From contig NZ_CP053840.1 in the NCBI RefSeq assembly GCF_013201665.1, forward strand, positions 372,001 to 436,000: 64,000 nucleotides of DNA. The letters are read 5' to 3'. A model generated the notes under the pieces. The model was not told where the DNA came from and searched no databases. It was given only the letters and a program-made list of their open reading frames with translations. This DNA comes from Arcobacter venerupis (GTDB lineage: Bacteria > Campylobacterota > Campylobacteria > Campylobacterales > Arcobacteraceae). Positions 27,945 through 36,977 of this stretch are shown here, piece after piece. Every line of letters starts with the position of its first letter. The first letter of the stretch is position 1. The translations under genes and the position numbers were made by a program.

Positions 27945-28823
27945 ATGCAGCACTTAATTAGAACTTCTGATTTTTCAAAAGAAGAAATATTAAGCATATT
28001 TGATGATGCTAGAGAGTTTTTAAAATTTAAACCAAATGAAATTTTAAAAGGTAAAATAATTGTTACTTTATTTTTTGAAAATTCTACTAGAACTAGAAGT
28101 TCTTTTGAAATTGCAGCAAAAAGATTGGGAGCTGAGGTTGTATCTTTAGATGTTAGTACTTCATCAACATCAAAAGGTGAAACTATTTTTGATACAGTTG
28201 CAAATATAAATGCTATGAAACCAGATGCAATTATTATTAGACATTCTGAGTGTGGTTTACCTGAATCATTAACTCAATATGTTGATTGTTCAATTATCAA
28301 CGCAGGTGATGGTAAACATGCCCACCCAACTCAAGCTTTATTAGATTTATTTACAATTTATGAACATTTTAATGGTCAAACAGAAGGTAAAAAAATCGCA
28401 ATTGTAGGTGATGTTAGAACTTCAAGAGTTGCTGGTTCTAATAGAAGATTACTTCCAAGATTTGGAATAGATGTGAGCTTCATTGCACCAGATTGCTTTA
28501 AATACGAGGGAACTGACTTTAAACATTATGACAAAATCTCTGATATTATTGATGAACTTGATGTTATTATGAGTCTTAGAACACAACTTGAAAGACACTC
28601 TGAAATATATTTTGAGTCACTAAATGAATATGCAAAAGATTATTGTATTACAACTGAAGTAATGGGAAATAGAGATATTATTCTTCTACATCCAGGACCT
28701 GTTAATAGAAATGTTGACATTAGTGATGAAATGCTAAAAGATCCAAGATCAAAAGTATTAACACAAGTTACAAATGGTGTTGCAATAAGAGCTGCTGTTT
28801 TAAAAAAATTAATTCTAAAATAA
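27945..28823 (+). CDS. pyrB: Aspartate carbamoyltransferase catalytic subunit
   Basis: Joins carbamoyl phosphate and aspartate in pyrimidine synthesis. The 292 residues contain the carbamoyl-phosphate motif STRTR (47-51) in [13 protein letters not shown], the [15 protein letters not shown] segment, and [11 protein letters not shown] near the C-terminus. A ribosome-binding site AAAGG precedes the start. It is followed after 3 bases by pabB and then pabC, linking pyrimidine and folate genes in one unit. Confidence 0.96.
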   Translation: MQHLIRTSDFSKEEILSIFDDAREFLKFKPNEILKGKIIVTLFFENSTRTRSSFEIAAKRLGAEVVSLDVSTSSTSKGETIFDTVANINAMKPDAIIIRHSECGLPESLTQYVDCSIINAGDGKHAHPTQALLDLFTIYEHFNGQTEGKKIAIVGDVRTSRVAGSNRRLLPRFGIDVSFIAPDCFKYEGTDFKHYDKISDIIDELDVIMSLRTQLERHSEIYFESLNEYAKDYCITTEVMGNRDIILLHPGPVNRNVDISDEMLKDPRSKVLTQVTNGVAIRAAVLKKLILK

Positions 28824-28826
28824 AAT

Positions 28827-29795
28827 TTGAGTAAAGAGTTAATAAAAGAAAAGTTAAATAAATTTGGCTCAGAAAAAGAGCCATTTTTATTTGTTTTGTC
28901 TTACGATTTAAGTAAGTTTTATATAGAAAAATTATCTAAGCTTCCAAATTCCATAAAGTTTCAATTAAATCAAAAAGAAGATTTTAATAAAGTTTTTACA
29001 AAATCAAAACTTGAAAAGTTTCCTATTTCTTTTGAAGAATATAAAAAAAAATTTGATAGATTACAAGAAGAGATAAAAGCTGGAAATACTTATCTTTCAA
29101 ATCTAACTGTAAAAACCAAAATAAAAACTTCTTTATCTTTGGATGAAATATATGAAAATACAAAAGGTAAATATAAAATAAGATTTCAAAATCAAGAAGA
29201 TAATTTCACTTGCTTCTCTCCTGAAACATTTATAAAAATAAAAGATAATAAAATTTTTACATATCCTATGAAAGGAACAATTGATGCTGATATTTCAAAT
29301 GCTAAAGAGCAAATTTTAGCAAATAAAAAAGAGATGGCTGAACATACAATGGTTGTAGATTTACTAAGAAATGATTTAGGAATAATAGCATCAAATGTGA
29401 GAGTTGAAGATTTTAGATATATTGATACTATAAATGCAGGAGATAAAAGACTTTTACAAGTAAGCTCAAAGATTTCAGCAAATTTACAAGAAAATTGGAT
29501 AAAAAATATAGGAGATATTATTACTTCAATTTTACCAGCTGGTTCAATTACTGGAACTCCAAAGAAAAAAACTGTTGAAATTTTAAAAGAAATAGAAAAT
29601 TATGATAGAGATTTTTATACGGGAATTTTTGGAGTTTTTGATGGAAAAGAGTTGGATTCTTGTGTGATGATTAGGTTTATCCAAGAAGATATAAATGGAA
29701 ATAAATATTATAAAAGTGGTGGTGGAATTACTTGTGATTCTGATGTTTTAAATGAATATCAAGAGTTAATTGATAAAATTTATTTACCCTTTTAA
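28827..29795 (+). CDS. pabB: Aminodeoxychorismate synthase component I
   Basis: 322-residue chorismate-binding enzyme, shorter than E. coli PabB because the N-terminal half of the fold is reduced. The motif YPMKGTIDAD carries the lysine that distinguishes PabB from TrpE. HTMVVDLLRNDLGIIA, SSKISANL and the LPAGSITGTPKKKTVEIL signature follow, with DFYTGIFG near the end. It makes 4-amino-4-deoxychorismate for folate. Translation starts at a TTG (28827), three bases after pyrB. The amidotransferase PabA is not in the window. Confidence 0.92.
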   Translation: MSKELIKEKLNKFGSEKEPFLFVLSYDLSKFYIEKLSKLPNSIKFQLNQKEDFNKVFTKSKLEKFPISFEEYKKKFDRLQEEIKAGNTYLSNLTVKTKIKTSLSLDEIYENTKGKYKIRFQNQEDNFTCFSPETFIKIKDNKIFTYPMKGTIDADISNAKEQILANKKEMAEHTMVVDLLRNDLGIIASNVRVEDFRYIDTINAGDKRLLQVSSKISANLQENWIKNIGDIITSILPAGSITGTPKKKTVEILKEIENYDRDFYTGIFGVFDGKELDSCVMIRFIQEDINGNKYYKSGGGITCDSDVLNEYQELIDKIYLPF

Positions 29796-29806
29796 AAGGT
29801 TTGAGA

Positions 29807-30379
29807 ATGCAAGAAAATATATATTTTGAGACAATAAAATGTGAAGATAATGAGATTTTTAATTTAGAATATCACAATAAAAGAGTAGCAAATACAATAG
29901 GTTTAAATATAAATCTACAAGAATATATTTATCCAATAAGTGAAGAATTACTTAGATGTAAAGTTATTTATAATGATTTTGAGATTATAAATGTGGAGTA
30001 TTTTCCCTATAAAAAAAGAGAGATAAACACTTTTAAACTAATATTTGATGATGAAATTTCATACTCAAAAAAGTATTTAAATAGAGAAAATTTAGATGAT
30101 TTGTTTTCTAAAAAAGAAAATTGTGATGAGATTATTATTATAAAAAATGGTATTGTAACAGACACAAGTATTGCAAATATAGCGATACTTTATGAAGATA
30201 TGTGGATAACATCAAAAAGCTACTTATTAAGTGGAACTACAAGAGCCAGACTTTTAGAAGAAAAAGTTTTAATAGAAAAAGATATAAGTGTTAAAATGCT
30301 TAAAAAAGCTTCTAAAATTGCACTTATGAATGCAATGATAGGCTTTGATATTAAAGAAGATTATTCATTTAAATTATAA
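29807..30379 (+). CDS. pabC: Class IV aminotransferase, probable aminodeoxychorismate lyase
   Basis: A 190-residue fold-type IV PLP protein. Motifs seen are YFETIKCEDNEIFNLEYHNKR at the start (split at residues 4-24), DEIIIIKNGIVTDTSIANI and LLSGTTRARLLEE, matching the ADC lyase/BCAT family. Position directly after pabB supports PabC, which releases p-aminobenzoate. The ATG at 29807 has AAGG 7 bases upstream; an in-frame TTG at 29801 is too close to that site. The 3' end overlaps the convergent transglutaminase-like gene by 19 bases. Confidence 0.82.
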   Translation: MQENIYFETIKCEDNEIFNLEYHNKRVANTIGLNINLQEYIYPISEELLRCKVIYNDFEIINVEYFPYKKREINTFKLIFDDEISYSKKYLNRENLDDLFSKKENCDEIIIIKNGIVTDTSIANIAILYEDMWITSKSYLLSGTTRARLLEEKVLIEKDISVKMLKKASKIALMNAMIGFDIKEDYSFKL

Positions 30380-30999
30380 ACTCTATTTAAAAGTTTTTCC
30401 CATTTATTTTCTTTTCCAAAATTTACATTTGCTTTTTGCGTAAATTTTGTTGGAGTAAATAAGTAAGAGTCAATTTCATTAAAAGCAACTTTTGGAATAA
30501 GTTTTGGTCTTTTTGTAAAGGGAATTACAACTGAACTTAGATTATCTAATACCAAAGGAGTGGAATTTTTATTTTCTAAATATAACAAAACCATATGAGC
30601 CGTTTTTTCACCTTTTATATTTACAATAGCAAAATATAATTTTTCTTTTGGAATACCAACTTCTAAAAGAGTAAAATACTTAGCAATTGCATAATCTTCG
30701 CAATCTCCATGACCTTCAAGTAAAAACTCTTTAGGTGTTGCCCAATAATCAATAGAAGCTTGCGTTGATATATCAAGAGCAGGAAATATCTTGTTTATAA
30801 AAGAGTTCACATGGGAAAGTTTTCTAATAAGTTCATAATCTTTTATTTTGAGTTTTAATTCTTCATATTTTGTTAATCTATTTAAGATGAATGATTTTTT
30901 ATCTGAATTATTTATATAATTTATATCTTTTTGGTTTAATTTAAATTCATAAGCAAAGGCAGAATTAATAAGGAAAATAAGGAAAATAATTTGTTTCAT
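30361..30999 (-). CDS. LapG-like periplasmic transglutaminase-type cysteine protease
   Basis: 212 residues with a signal peptide (IIFLIFLINSAFA). The bacterial transglutaminase-like cysteine protease (BTLCP) domain contains the catalytic triad C100 in EGHGDCEDYA, H135 in KTAHMVLLY and D152 in LVLDNL. In Pseudomonas, LapG cleaves surface adhesins and is sequestered by the c-di-GMP receptor LapD. No lapD or adhesin gene is next to it here, so the substrate is unknown. Overlaps the pabC end on the opposite strand. Confidence 0.85.
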   Translation of the reverse strand: MKQIIFLIFLINSAFAYEFKLNQKDINYINNSDKKSFILNRLTKYEELKLKIKDYELIRKLSHVNSFINKIFPALDISTQASIDYWATPKEFLLEGHGDCEDYAIAKYFTLLEVGIPKEKLYFAIVNIKGEKTAHMVLLYLENKNSTPLVLDNLSSVVIPFTKRPKLIPKVAFNEIDSYLFTPTKFTQKANVNFGKENKWEKLLNRVYNLNE

Positions 31000-31039
31000 G
31001 AGCTATAATAACATTAAATTTTTGAAATAGGTATTAATT

Positions 31040-31474
31040 ATGATAAAAGATATAATAGAAAATAACGAATATAAAGAATTAGTTGAGCGACAAATAAAAG
31101 AGAATATTATGTTCTTATTAGCTAAGAATCAAGAGTTTTCAATAACAGCAAATTTAGAGCCAATTAGCTTTACTCCAGAACTTCCAAAAGTTATAAAAGA
31201 TCAAATGCATAAATTTTCTTTATTTATTTTGAGTAATTATACATATACAACAGTTCAAGTTGATGATGAGTTTCTTAGTTTTGAAGCGGGATTTGGAAAT
31301 GAGAACTTTGGAAGTGTTGTAAAAATTCCATTACATGCAGTTTTTCAAATAGTTGTAGATGAATCAATATTATATATAAATTCAGTAGCAACAGTTGATA
31401 AATTTAATAAAAACTTGAAGAAAAATTCTTTTAATATATTTAAAAATAATCCTAATAATAAAAAATTCAATTAA
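31040..31474 (+). CDS. SspB-like protein, possible ClpXP adaptor
   Basis: 144 residues, soluble. The central region (residues 28-110) follows the SspB-fold pattern of alpha-proteobacteria: an FTPELPKVIKDQ turn, a hydrophobic strand FILSNYTYTTVQVDDEFLSF, and VKIPLHAVFQIVVDESILYI, equivalent to the IPF-AI-F-DPS segment. The tail is basic and Asn/Lys-rich, as where SspB binds ClpX. SspB hands ssrA-tagged proteins to ClpXP. This is a pattern-level match only. Confidence 0.5.
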   Translation: MIKDIIENNEYKELVERQIKENIMFLLAKNQEFSITANLEPISFTPELPKVIKDQMHKFSLFILSNYTYTTVQVDDEFLSFEAGFGNENFGSVVKIPLHAVFQIVVDESILYINSVATVDKFNKNLKKNSFNIFKNNPNNKKFN

Positions 31475-31489
31475 TAGGTAAAACTAAGA

Positions 31490-32176
31490 TTGAAATATAA
31501 AAATGAATTAATAAAGGCATTTAAAATCTCTATTCCTATTATGATGGGATATTTAGTTTTAGGTTTTGCTTTTGGCTTATTATTAGTCTCTTTTGATTAT
31601 TCTTGGTATTTAGCACCTATTATGTCTTTTTTCATATATACAGGTGCTTTACAATTTGTTGCAATAAACTTTTTTAATATCAAAGCTGGTTTTGTTGATA
31701 TTGCAATCGCTTCTATATTTATAAATGTTAGACAATCATTTTATGGGTTATCTTTGTTAAAAAGGTTTAGAAATACAGATAAGTTAAAACCTTATTTAAT
31801 TTTTGCTCTAACTGATGAAACTTATGCCTTATTGACTTCAATTAAAGATGATGAGAGTTTGAATAAAAAATGGTATTACTTCTTTTTACTCAGTTTTAGC
31901 CAGTTTTATTGGCTTGTAGGTTCTACTTTAGGTGCATTAATTGGTGTTAATCTTAAATTTAATACTTTAGGTTTAGAGTTTTCATTAACAGCACTTTTTG
32001 TTGTACTTTGTATCGAACAATATAAAAACTTACAAAATATTGCTCCTTTTATTTTGGCTTTGATTTCTTCTACTATTGCGCTTATTTTTATTCCAAGTGA
32101 TAAAATGTTGATTGCTTCAATTATTTTATCTTTGATATTGATGTTTACTTTTGAAAGAAAAATAGAAAATGAATAA
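31490..32176 (+). CDS. azlC: AzlC family branched-chain amino acid exporter, large subunit
   Basis: 228-residue integral membrane protein with about six or seven helices, starting at a TTG. Family hallmarks are PIMMGYLVLGFAFGLLL, the FFIYTGALQFVA segment and INVRQSFYGLSLL (usually NxRHxLYG). With AzlD it exports branched-chain amino acids or azaleucine. The stop overlaps the azlD start by 8 bases, so the two subunits are made together. Confidence 0.9.
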   Translation: MKYKNELIKAFKISIPIMMGYLVLGFAFGLLLVSFDYSWYLAPIMSFFIYTGALQFVAINFFNIKAGFVDIAIASIFINVRQSFYGLSLLKRFRNTDKLKPYLIFALTDETYALLTSIKDDESLNKKWYYFFLLSFSQFYWLVGSTLGALIGVNLKFNTLGLEFSLTALFVVLCIEQYKNLQNIAPFILALISSTIALIFIPSDKMLIASIILSLILMFTFERKIENE

Positions 32177-32489
32177 TTATGAAATATTCATAGCAATTGT
32201 TATTATGTCAAGTATTAGTTATTTTATGAGAGCACTACCTTTTTTGTTTTTTAGAAAAAAAGAGTTACCACATTATCTTGTATTTATTGAAAAATATTTT
32301 CCTGCTGTTATAATGACAATCTTAGTTATTTACACCTTAAAAGATGTGAATTTTTCATTAGTTCCATATGGATTAAAGGAGATAGGAAGTATTTTAATAA
32401 CAGCAATTTTACATCTGATATTTAAGAATTATTTGATTTCAATTTTCTTAGGAACGGTTTTTTATATGTTTTTAGTACAGTATATTTAG
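32169..32489 (+). CDS. azlD: AzlD family branched-chain amino acid exporter, small subunit
   Basis: 106 residues with four predicted helices; motifs YFMRALPFLFFRKKE and VIMTILVIYTLKD are typical of AzlD. It overlaps azlC by 8 bases, the usual AzlCD arrangement. Ends before a convergent fabH. Confidence 0.9.
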   Translation: MNNYEIFIAIVIMSSISYFMRALPFLFFRKKELPHYLVFIEKYFPAVIMTILVIYTLKDVNFSLVPYGLKEIGSILITAILHLIFKNYLISIFLGTVFYMFLVQYI

Positions 32490-32538
32490 AGAAAATTTAT
32501 AAATATTTTAAGAAGAATATTTGGGAATTTCCCAAATA

Positions 32539-33540
32539 TTAAGATTTTTTAGGTGAGAATTTAAATAGAGCAGAACCCCAAGTTAAACCACCACCAAAGG
32601 CGTCAAAAAGTACTGCATCACCAGCTTTTATTCTACCTTCTTCATATGCATCATTCATAGCCATAGGAATTGAAGCAGCAGATGTATTACCATATTTATG
32701 TACAGTAACTACAGTTTGCTCTTCAGTAAATCCTAAAGCTTCACCTACAGCTTTTATGATTCTAAGGTTTGCTTGATGAGGAATAAAGTGATTTATATCC
32801 TCATTTGAAAGATTATGCTTTTGCATCATTATTTTAACATCTGAAGTTAATGTTTTTACCGCTAATTTGAAAGTTTCATTACCTTTCATTTTAATGCAAG
32901 CCATTTTATTTTCTAAAACTTCAGCAGAACAAGGATGTTTACTTCCTCCTCCTGGAGTTTTAATTAAATCTTCATAGTTTCCATCACTTGAACAATTAAC
33001 ATCAATAATTGCTTCATTTTTATCAGTTGTAGCAGAAATAATTGCAGCTCCCGCACCATCTCCAAAAATAAAACAAGTACCTCTATCTGTATAATCAAGA
33101 ATTGAAGAGTATGTTTCTGCCCCAATAATTAGTACATTTTTTTTCATACCTGATTCAATAAATGCTTTAGCAATTGAAACAGCGTATACAAATCCTGTAC
33201 ACGCAGCACTAATATCAAATGCCATAACATTTGGTAATTCAAGTTTTGCTGCAATTAAACATGCAGTTGATGGCATACATAAATAATCTGGTGTCACTGT
33301 TGCACAAATAACTAAATCTATTTCTTCTTTAGAAATACCAGATCTTGAGATAGCAACTTGCGCTGCTCTTGCCCCTAAATCAGATGAAGCTTCATCAACT
33401 TCAGATATTCTTCTTTCTTTGATACCAGTTCTTTTTGTTATCCACTCATCACTTGTATCTATAATTTTTTCAAAATCTGCATTAGTCATAATCTTTGGAG
33501 GAATATAAGCCCCAATAGATCTAAAAGCTGCATATGTCAT
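32539..33540 (-). CDS. fabH: 3-oxoacyl-ACP synthase III
   Basis: Starts type II fatty acid synthesis by condensing acetyl-CoA with malonyl-ACP. The 333 residues contain the active-site cysteine C114 in SAACTGFVYA, the histidine in FIPHQANLRII and the asparagine in HKYGNTSAASIP. GGGLTWGSALFKF closes the protein. It follows plsX by 31 bases in the conserved fabH-plsX-rpmF-yceD order. Confidence 0.96.
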   Translation of the reverse strand: MTYAAFRSIGAYIPPKIMTNADFEKIIDTSDEWITKRTGIKERRISEVDEASSDLGARAAQVAISRSGISKEEIDLVICATVTPDYLCMPSTACLIAAKLELPNVMAFDISAACTGFVYAVSIAKAFIESGMKKNVLIIGAETYSSILDYTDRGTCFIFGDGAGAAIISATTDKNEAIIDVNCSSDGNYEDLIKTPGGGSKHPCSAEVLENKMACIKMKGNETFKLAVKTLTSDVKIMMQKHNLSNEDINHFIPHQANLRIIKAVGEALGFTEEQTVVTVHKYGNTSAASIPMAMNDAYEEGRIKAGDAVLFDAFGGGLTWGSALFKFSPKKS

Positions 33541-33571
33541 TTACATATCCTTAAATTGAATATAGTAATAA

Positions 33572-34576
33572 TTAAATTTCTTGATTACTACTATATTTTT
33601 CTAATCTTTGTTCAATTATATTATCTAAATTTGAACTAGCTGCATTTATCGCTTGAAATATGGCATTTTGTATTGCTTTAGGATTTGATTTTCCGTGAGC
33701 AATAATTACAGGTGCTTTTACTCCAAGTAAAGGCGCTCCACCATATTCAGCATAATCAACTCTTACTTTTAAGTTTTTGAAAACTTTTCTCATAAGAACT
33801 GCACCAGCTATTGAAATTAGTGATCTTTTTAAATTTTTCTTAATAATTTTTCCGATTGTATCTGCAACACCTTCGGCTGTTTTAAGTAAAATATTACCAA
33901 CAAAACCATCACAAACAACAACGTCAACTGTACCTTTAAATATATCACTACCTTCAACATTTCCAGCGAAATTAGGAATTTTAGATATTAGTTTGTAAGC
34001 TTCTTTTGTAACTTCATTACCTTTACTATCTTCTTCACCATTACTTAAAAGTCCAACAATAGGTTCATCAAGTCTTAATGCATATTGTGCATAAACTTGT
34101 CCCATTACTGCAAATTCAAATAAATTTTTAGCATCACTATCTACATTCGCTCCAACGTCTAATACTAAAGTATTTTGATTTTCACTTGTTGGCATTAATG
34201 TGGCAATAGCAGGTCTTGTTACACCCTTGATTCTTCCGATTCTAAGTGTTGCTAAAGACATAGTTGCCCCTGAATGACCAGCTGAAACAACAGCATCAGC
34301 CTTACCATCACGAACAAGTTCAATTGCTTTATAAATAGTTGATTCTTTTCTTTTTAGTGCATCAGTAGCAGAATCACTCATACTAATTACATCATCTGTA
34401 TCTAGTATTTCAATTCTTGATAAAAAAATTTGTGGAATTATAGGTAAAAGTTCATCTTTTTTACCAACTGCAATAGCAGTAAAATTATTGTTTTTTCGTA
34501 GAGCGGCTAATAAGCCTTCTATTATAGGTTCAGGACCGAAGTCCCCACCCATAGCATCTATTGCAATTCTTAGCAT
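33572..34576 (-). CDS. plsX: Phosphate acyltransferase PlsX
   Basis: Makes acyl-phosphate from acyl-ACP for phospholipid synthesis by the PlsX-PlsY route. The 334 residues show the start [25 protein letters not shown]-type [24 protein letters not shown], and [12 protein letters not shown]. Its ATG overlaps the rpmF stop (TAATG), coupling it to ribosomal protein L32. Confidence 0.96.
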   Translation of the reverse strand: MLRIAIDAMGGDFGPEPIIEGLLAALRKNNNFTAIAVGKKDELLPIIPQIFLSRIEILDTDDVISMSDSATDALKRKESTIYKAIELVRDGKADAVVSAGHSGATMSLATLRIGRIKGVTRPAIATLMPTSENQNTLVLDVGANVDSDAKNLFEFAVMGQVYAQYALRLDEPIVGLLSNGEEDSKGNEVTKEAYKLISKIPNFAGNVEGSDIFKGTVDVVVCDGFVGNILLKTAEGVADTIGKIIKKNLKRSLISIAGAVLMRKVFKNLKVRVDYAEYGGAPLLGVKAPVIIAHGKSNPKAIQNAIFQAINAASSNLDNIIEQRLEKYSSNQEI

Positions 34577-34728
34577 TAGTTTTTATATTCACCAGTAGTT
34601 GGATTAACCATGTGAGGCATTTTCCAAGTTCCATCACTATCTTTAACAGGTTTTTTTAATGTTATTTTGTAGTGAGTTCTTCTTTTCGCTGATCTAGTAT
34701 GAGATACTCTTCTCTTAGGTACTGCCAT
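34576..34728 (-). CDS. rpmF: 50S ribosomal protein L32
   Basis: A 50-residue basic protein beginning [20 protein letters not shown] and ending NPTTGEYKN, the standard L32 pattern. It lacks the zinc-binding cysteines found in some homologues. An AGGAG site precedes the ATG, and the stop overlaps plsX by one base. The yceD-rpmF-plsX-fabH order links ribosome and lipid synthesis, as in many bacteria. Confidence 0.97.
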   Translation of the reverse strand: MAVPKRRVSHTRSAKRRTHYKITLKKPVKDSDGTWKMPHMVNPTTGEYKN

Positions 34729-34739
34729 TTTAATTCTCC

Positions 34740-35117
34740 TTAAAATTCTTTTTCAAAATTATCACCAAGTTGTGCACAATCGTCACACATGTGATAATCA
34801 CTTTTGATACTATTTAATTCACTTTGAATTATTTCATCAAAATCAATTAAATTGTTTTCAACTTCTATTACCAAAAATTCACTTTCATCATTTTTATAAA
34901 TGCCATCACTCAATAGTATATGAAGCTCTTCATCAACTTCAATTTCTTCAGTTTTTCCACATCTACAACAATCAATTTCAGTACTACCTTTTAGTACAGC
35001 ATCAATTTTTACTAACGATTGCGATATTCTACAAAAAGTACCTTCAATTTTAACTGAATTGGAAATATACTCCAACTCTTTTTCTATTTGAGGAACTTTT
35101 CTAAATTCAATTTTCAT
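34740..35117 (-). CDS. YceD/DUF177 family protein
   Basis: 125 residues preceding rpmF by 11 bases, the classic place for YceD/DUF177, linked to 23S rRNA accumulation in other organisms. Visible features are [16 protein letters not shown] (residues 50-65) and a C-terminal CDDCAQLG, together a possible four-Cys metal site, and an acidic [12 protein letters not shown] helix. The direct role is not established from sequence. Confidence 0.83.
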   Translation of the reverse strand: MKIEFRKVPQIEKELEYISNSVKIEGTFCRISQSLVKIDAVLKGSTEIDCCRCGKTEEIEVDEELHILLSDGIYKNDESEFLVIEVENNLIDFDEIIQSELNSIKSDYHMCDDCAQLGDNFEKEF

Positions 35118-35143
35118 TATAAAATTTATTAATTAATAGTTAA

Positions 35144-35557
35144 TTAACAAATTTCTTTTTGTGCAAAGAAGAAATTAATTTCATTTGCTGCATTTTCTAA
35201 TGAATCAGAACCATGAACTGCATTTGCATCAATTGATTCTGCAAAATCTGCTCTAATTGTTCCAGCTGCTGCTTCTTTAGGATTAGTAGCACCCATTAAT
35301 TCTCTATTTTTTGCCATTGCATTTTCACCTTCTAAAACTGAAACTACTACTGGACCTGAGATCATGAATTCAACTAAATCTTTAAAGAAAGGTCTTGCTG
35401 CATGAACCGCGTAAAAAGCTTCAGCATCTGCTTGGCTTAATTGCATTTTTCTAGTTGCTGCAATTTTTAATCCAGCTGATTCAAATCTGTCTAAGATTTT
35501 TCCAACTACATTTTTTGCTACAGCATCTGGTTTAATGATTGATAATGTTTGTTCCAT
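35144..35557 (-). CDS. ndk: Nucleoside diphosphate kinase
   Basis: Balances NTP pools by phosphate transfer through a histidine. The 137 residues hold [13 protein letters not shown] at the start, the P-loop region [16 protein letters not shown], and the active-site segment [18 protein letters not shown] with the catalytic His in AVHGSDS. Length is typical. It is 26 bases upstream of yceD on the same strand. Confidence 0.97.
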   Translation of the reverse strand: MEQTLSIIKPDAVAKNVVGKILDRFESAGLKIAATRKMQLSQADAEAFYAVHAARPFFKDLVEFMISGPVVVSVLEGENAMAKNRELMGATNPKEAAAGTIRADFAESIDANAVHGSDSLENAANEINFFFAQKEIC

Positions 35558-35610
35558 TACTTATATTCCTCGATTTTTTTTAAGTCGCGGATTATACCTA
35601 AAAAATAAAA

Positions 35611-35647
35611 AAAAGGCAAGCAGTGTAAAACTACTTGCCTTTTTTAC
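35611..35647 (-). terminator. Intrinsic terminator between ferredoxin and ndk genes
   Basis: AAAAGGCAAG (35611-35620) pairs with CTTGCCTTTT (35634-35643), extended by AGT/ACT past one mismatch. A- and T-runs on both sides allow it to stop the leftward ferredoxin transcript. Confidence 0.88.
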
Positions 35648-35666
35648 TAGAAAAAATTAGTTAAAA

Positions 35667-35942
35667 TTAGTCTTCAACTACAGGAGAACCAACAGTTCCT
35701 CTGTCTTCTCTTTCAACTGAACTAGAACCAGTTTCATCCCAAACAATACATCCTTCAGTAGGACATGCATCAGCACATGCAGGAGCATCATTATGACCTA
35801 CACACTCAACACATTTGTCAGCGTATACATAATATGTATCTGCCCCTGTTGGATTTTCATCATTGTCAACAATCGCTTCTACTGGACACTCATCTAAACA
35901 AGCATCACAACTAATACAGATATCAGTAATTTTTACTGCCAT
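35667..35942 (-). CDS. 2[4Fe-4S] ferredoxin
   Basis: 91-residue electron carrier. Cluster motifs are CISCDACLDECP (residues 8-19) and CVECVGHNDAPACADACP (residues 44-61). The second has the longer loop typical of Allochromatium-type ferredoxins. The acidic C-terminal tail (EREDRGTVGSPVVED) is unusual in length. It probably serves pyruvate or 2-oxoglutarate:acceptor oxidoreductases, which is inference. A terminator follows, and the promoter region is shared divergently with the peroxiredoxin gene. Confidence 0.93.
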   Translation of the reverse strand: MAVKITDICISCDACLDECPVEAIVDNDENPTGADTYYVYADKCVECVGHNDAPACADACPTEGCIVWDETGSSSVEREDRGTVGSPVVED

Positions 35943-36200
35943 AGTATATCTCCTAATTAAAATTTAGAAAACTTTATCACAGTAAATATAAAATTATCTT
36001 TAAAATATAGAAGTTATCATTCTGCAAATACCTTATTGTAATAAATGAATAATTATTCGTTAATATAAAATTAACTAAGGATAAATTTTATCATAAGATA
36101 ATAGTTTTTATAAATTTAAGAATTTAAGGAAAATCACAGTTTGTTTTAAAAAAATTGTTATATAATTTTGCACATAAATTATAATATTAAAGGAAAAGAT
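35943..36200. promoter_or_regulatory. Divergent promoter region of ferredoxin and peroxiredoxin genes, with palindrome
   Basis: 258 bases without a gene. AATGAATAA and TTATTCGTT (36044-36061) form an 18-bp palindrome with one mismatch, of the size bound by Fur/PerR-type repressors. TATAAT at 36161-36166 is a likely -10 box for the peroxiredoxin gene. Control by PerR or Fur is inference. Confidence 0.45.
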
Positions 36201-36797
36201 ATGTTAGTAACAAAAAAAGCTCCAGATTTTACAGCAAAAGCTGTACTTGCAGATGGTCAAATTGTAGAAAATTTTAACTTATATGAAAACATTGGTGAGA
36301 AAGGTGCAGTATTATTTTTTTACCCATTAGACTTTACATTTGTTTGTCCATCAGAAATCATTGCATTCTCAAAAAGAATTGAGGATTTCACTTCAAGAGG
36401 AGTATCTGTAATTGGTTGTTCAGTAGATTCACAATTTTCACACTTTGCATGGAGAGAAACTGCTGTTGAAAATGGTGGAATTGGAAGAGTTAAATTTCCA
36501 TTAGTAGCAGATTTATCAAAATCAATTTCAAGAGATTATGATGTATTATTTGGAGAATCAGTAGCATTAAGAGGTTCTTTCTTAATTGATGCAGATGGAA
36601 CAGTAAGACATGCAGTAATAAATGACTTGCCACTAGGAAGAAATATTGATGAAATGATTAGAATGGTAGATACAATGTTATTTACAAATGAGCATGGTGA
36701 AGTTTGTCCTGCTGGATGGACTAAAGGTGACGAGGGTATGAAAGCTTCTACTTCTGGTGTTGCTGAGTATTTAGCTAAAAACGAAGGTAAATTATAA
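36201..36797 (+). CDS. 2-Cys peroxiredoxin (AhpC/TSA family)
   Basis: Thiol peroxidase that reduces hydrogen peroxide and organic peroxides. The 198 residues contain the peroxidatic cysteine C49 in DFTFVCPSEI and the resolving cysteine C169 in HGEVCPAGW, with Thr46 and the conserved Arg in VALRGSFLID. The ATG at 36201 follows AAAGGA and gives the normal N-terminus. Transcribed alone with its own terminator. Confidence 0.95.
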   Translation: MLVTKKAPDFTAKAVLADGQIVENFNLYENIGEKGAVLFFYPLDFTFVCPSEIIAFSKRIEDFTSRGVSVIGCSVDSQFSHFAWRETAVENGGIGRVKFPLVADLSKSISRDYDVLFGESVALRGSFLIDADGTVRHAVINDLPLGRNIDEMIRMVDTMLFTNEHGEVCPAGWTKGDEGMKASTSGVAEYLAKNEGKL

Positions 36798-36818
36798 TAT
36801 TTACTATGTTATATATGT

Positions 36819-36853
36819 AAAAGGTATCAAAATTCTTTTTGATACCTTTTTTT
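36819..36853 (+). terminator. Intrinsic terminator after peroxiredoxin gene
   Basis: Perfect 14-bp stem (36819-36832 with 36837-36850) with a 4-base loop, followed by a T-run. Confidence 0.9.
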
Positions 36854-36916
36854 ATGTAAAGCTTTTTTATTGACAATTTTTGAAATTATCACTACAATAA
36901 CGCCAATACTTTAATT

Positions 36917-36943
36917 AAAACTACAAAAACTACAAAAACTACA
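36917..36943 (+). repeat. Three tandem copies of AAAACTACA before rho
   Basis: Three perfect head-to-tail copies of a 9-mer at 36917-36925, 36926-36934 and 36935-36943, ending 34 bases before the rho start. They lie in the probable leader RNA. C-containing, unstructured repeats could act as a Rho-loading site for autoregulation, but this is speculation. Confidence 0.8.
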
Positions 36944-36977
36944 TAAACTTATGTAAAATCAAAGGTAAAAAACACTC

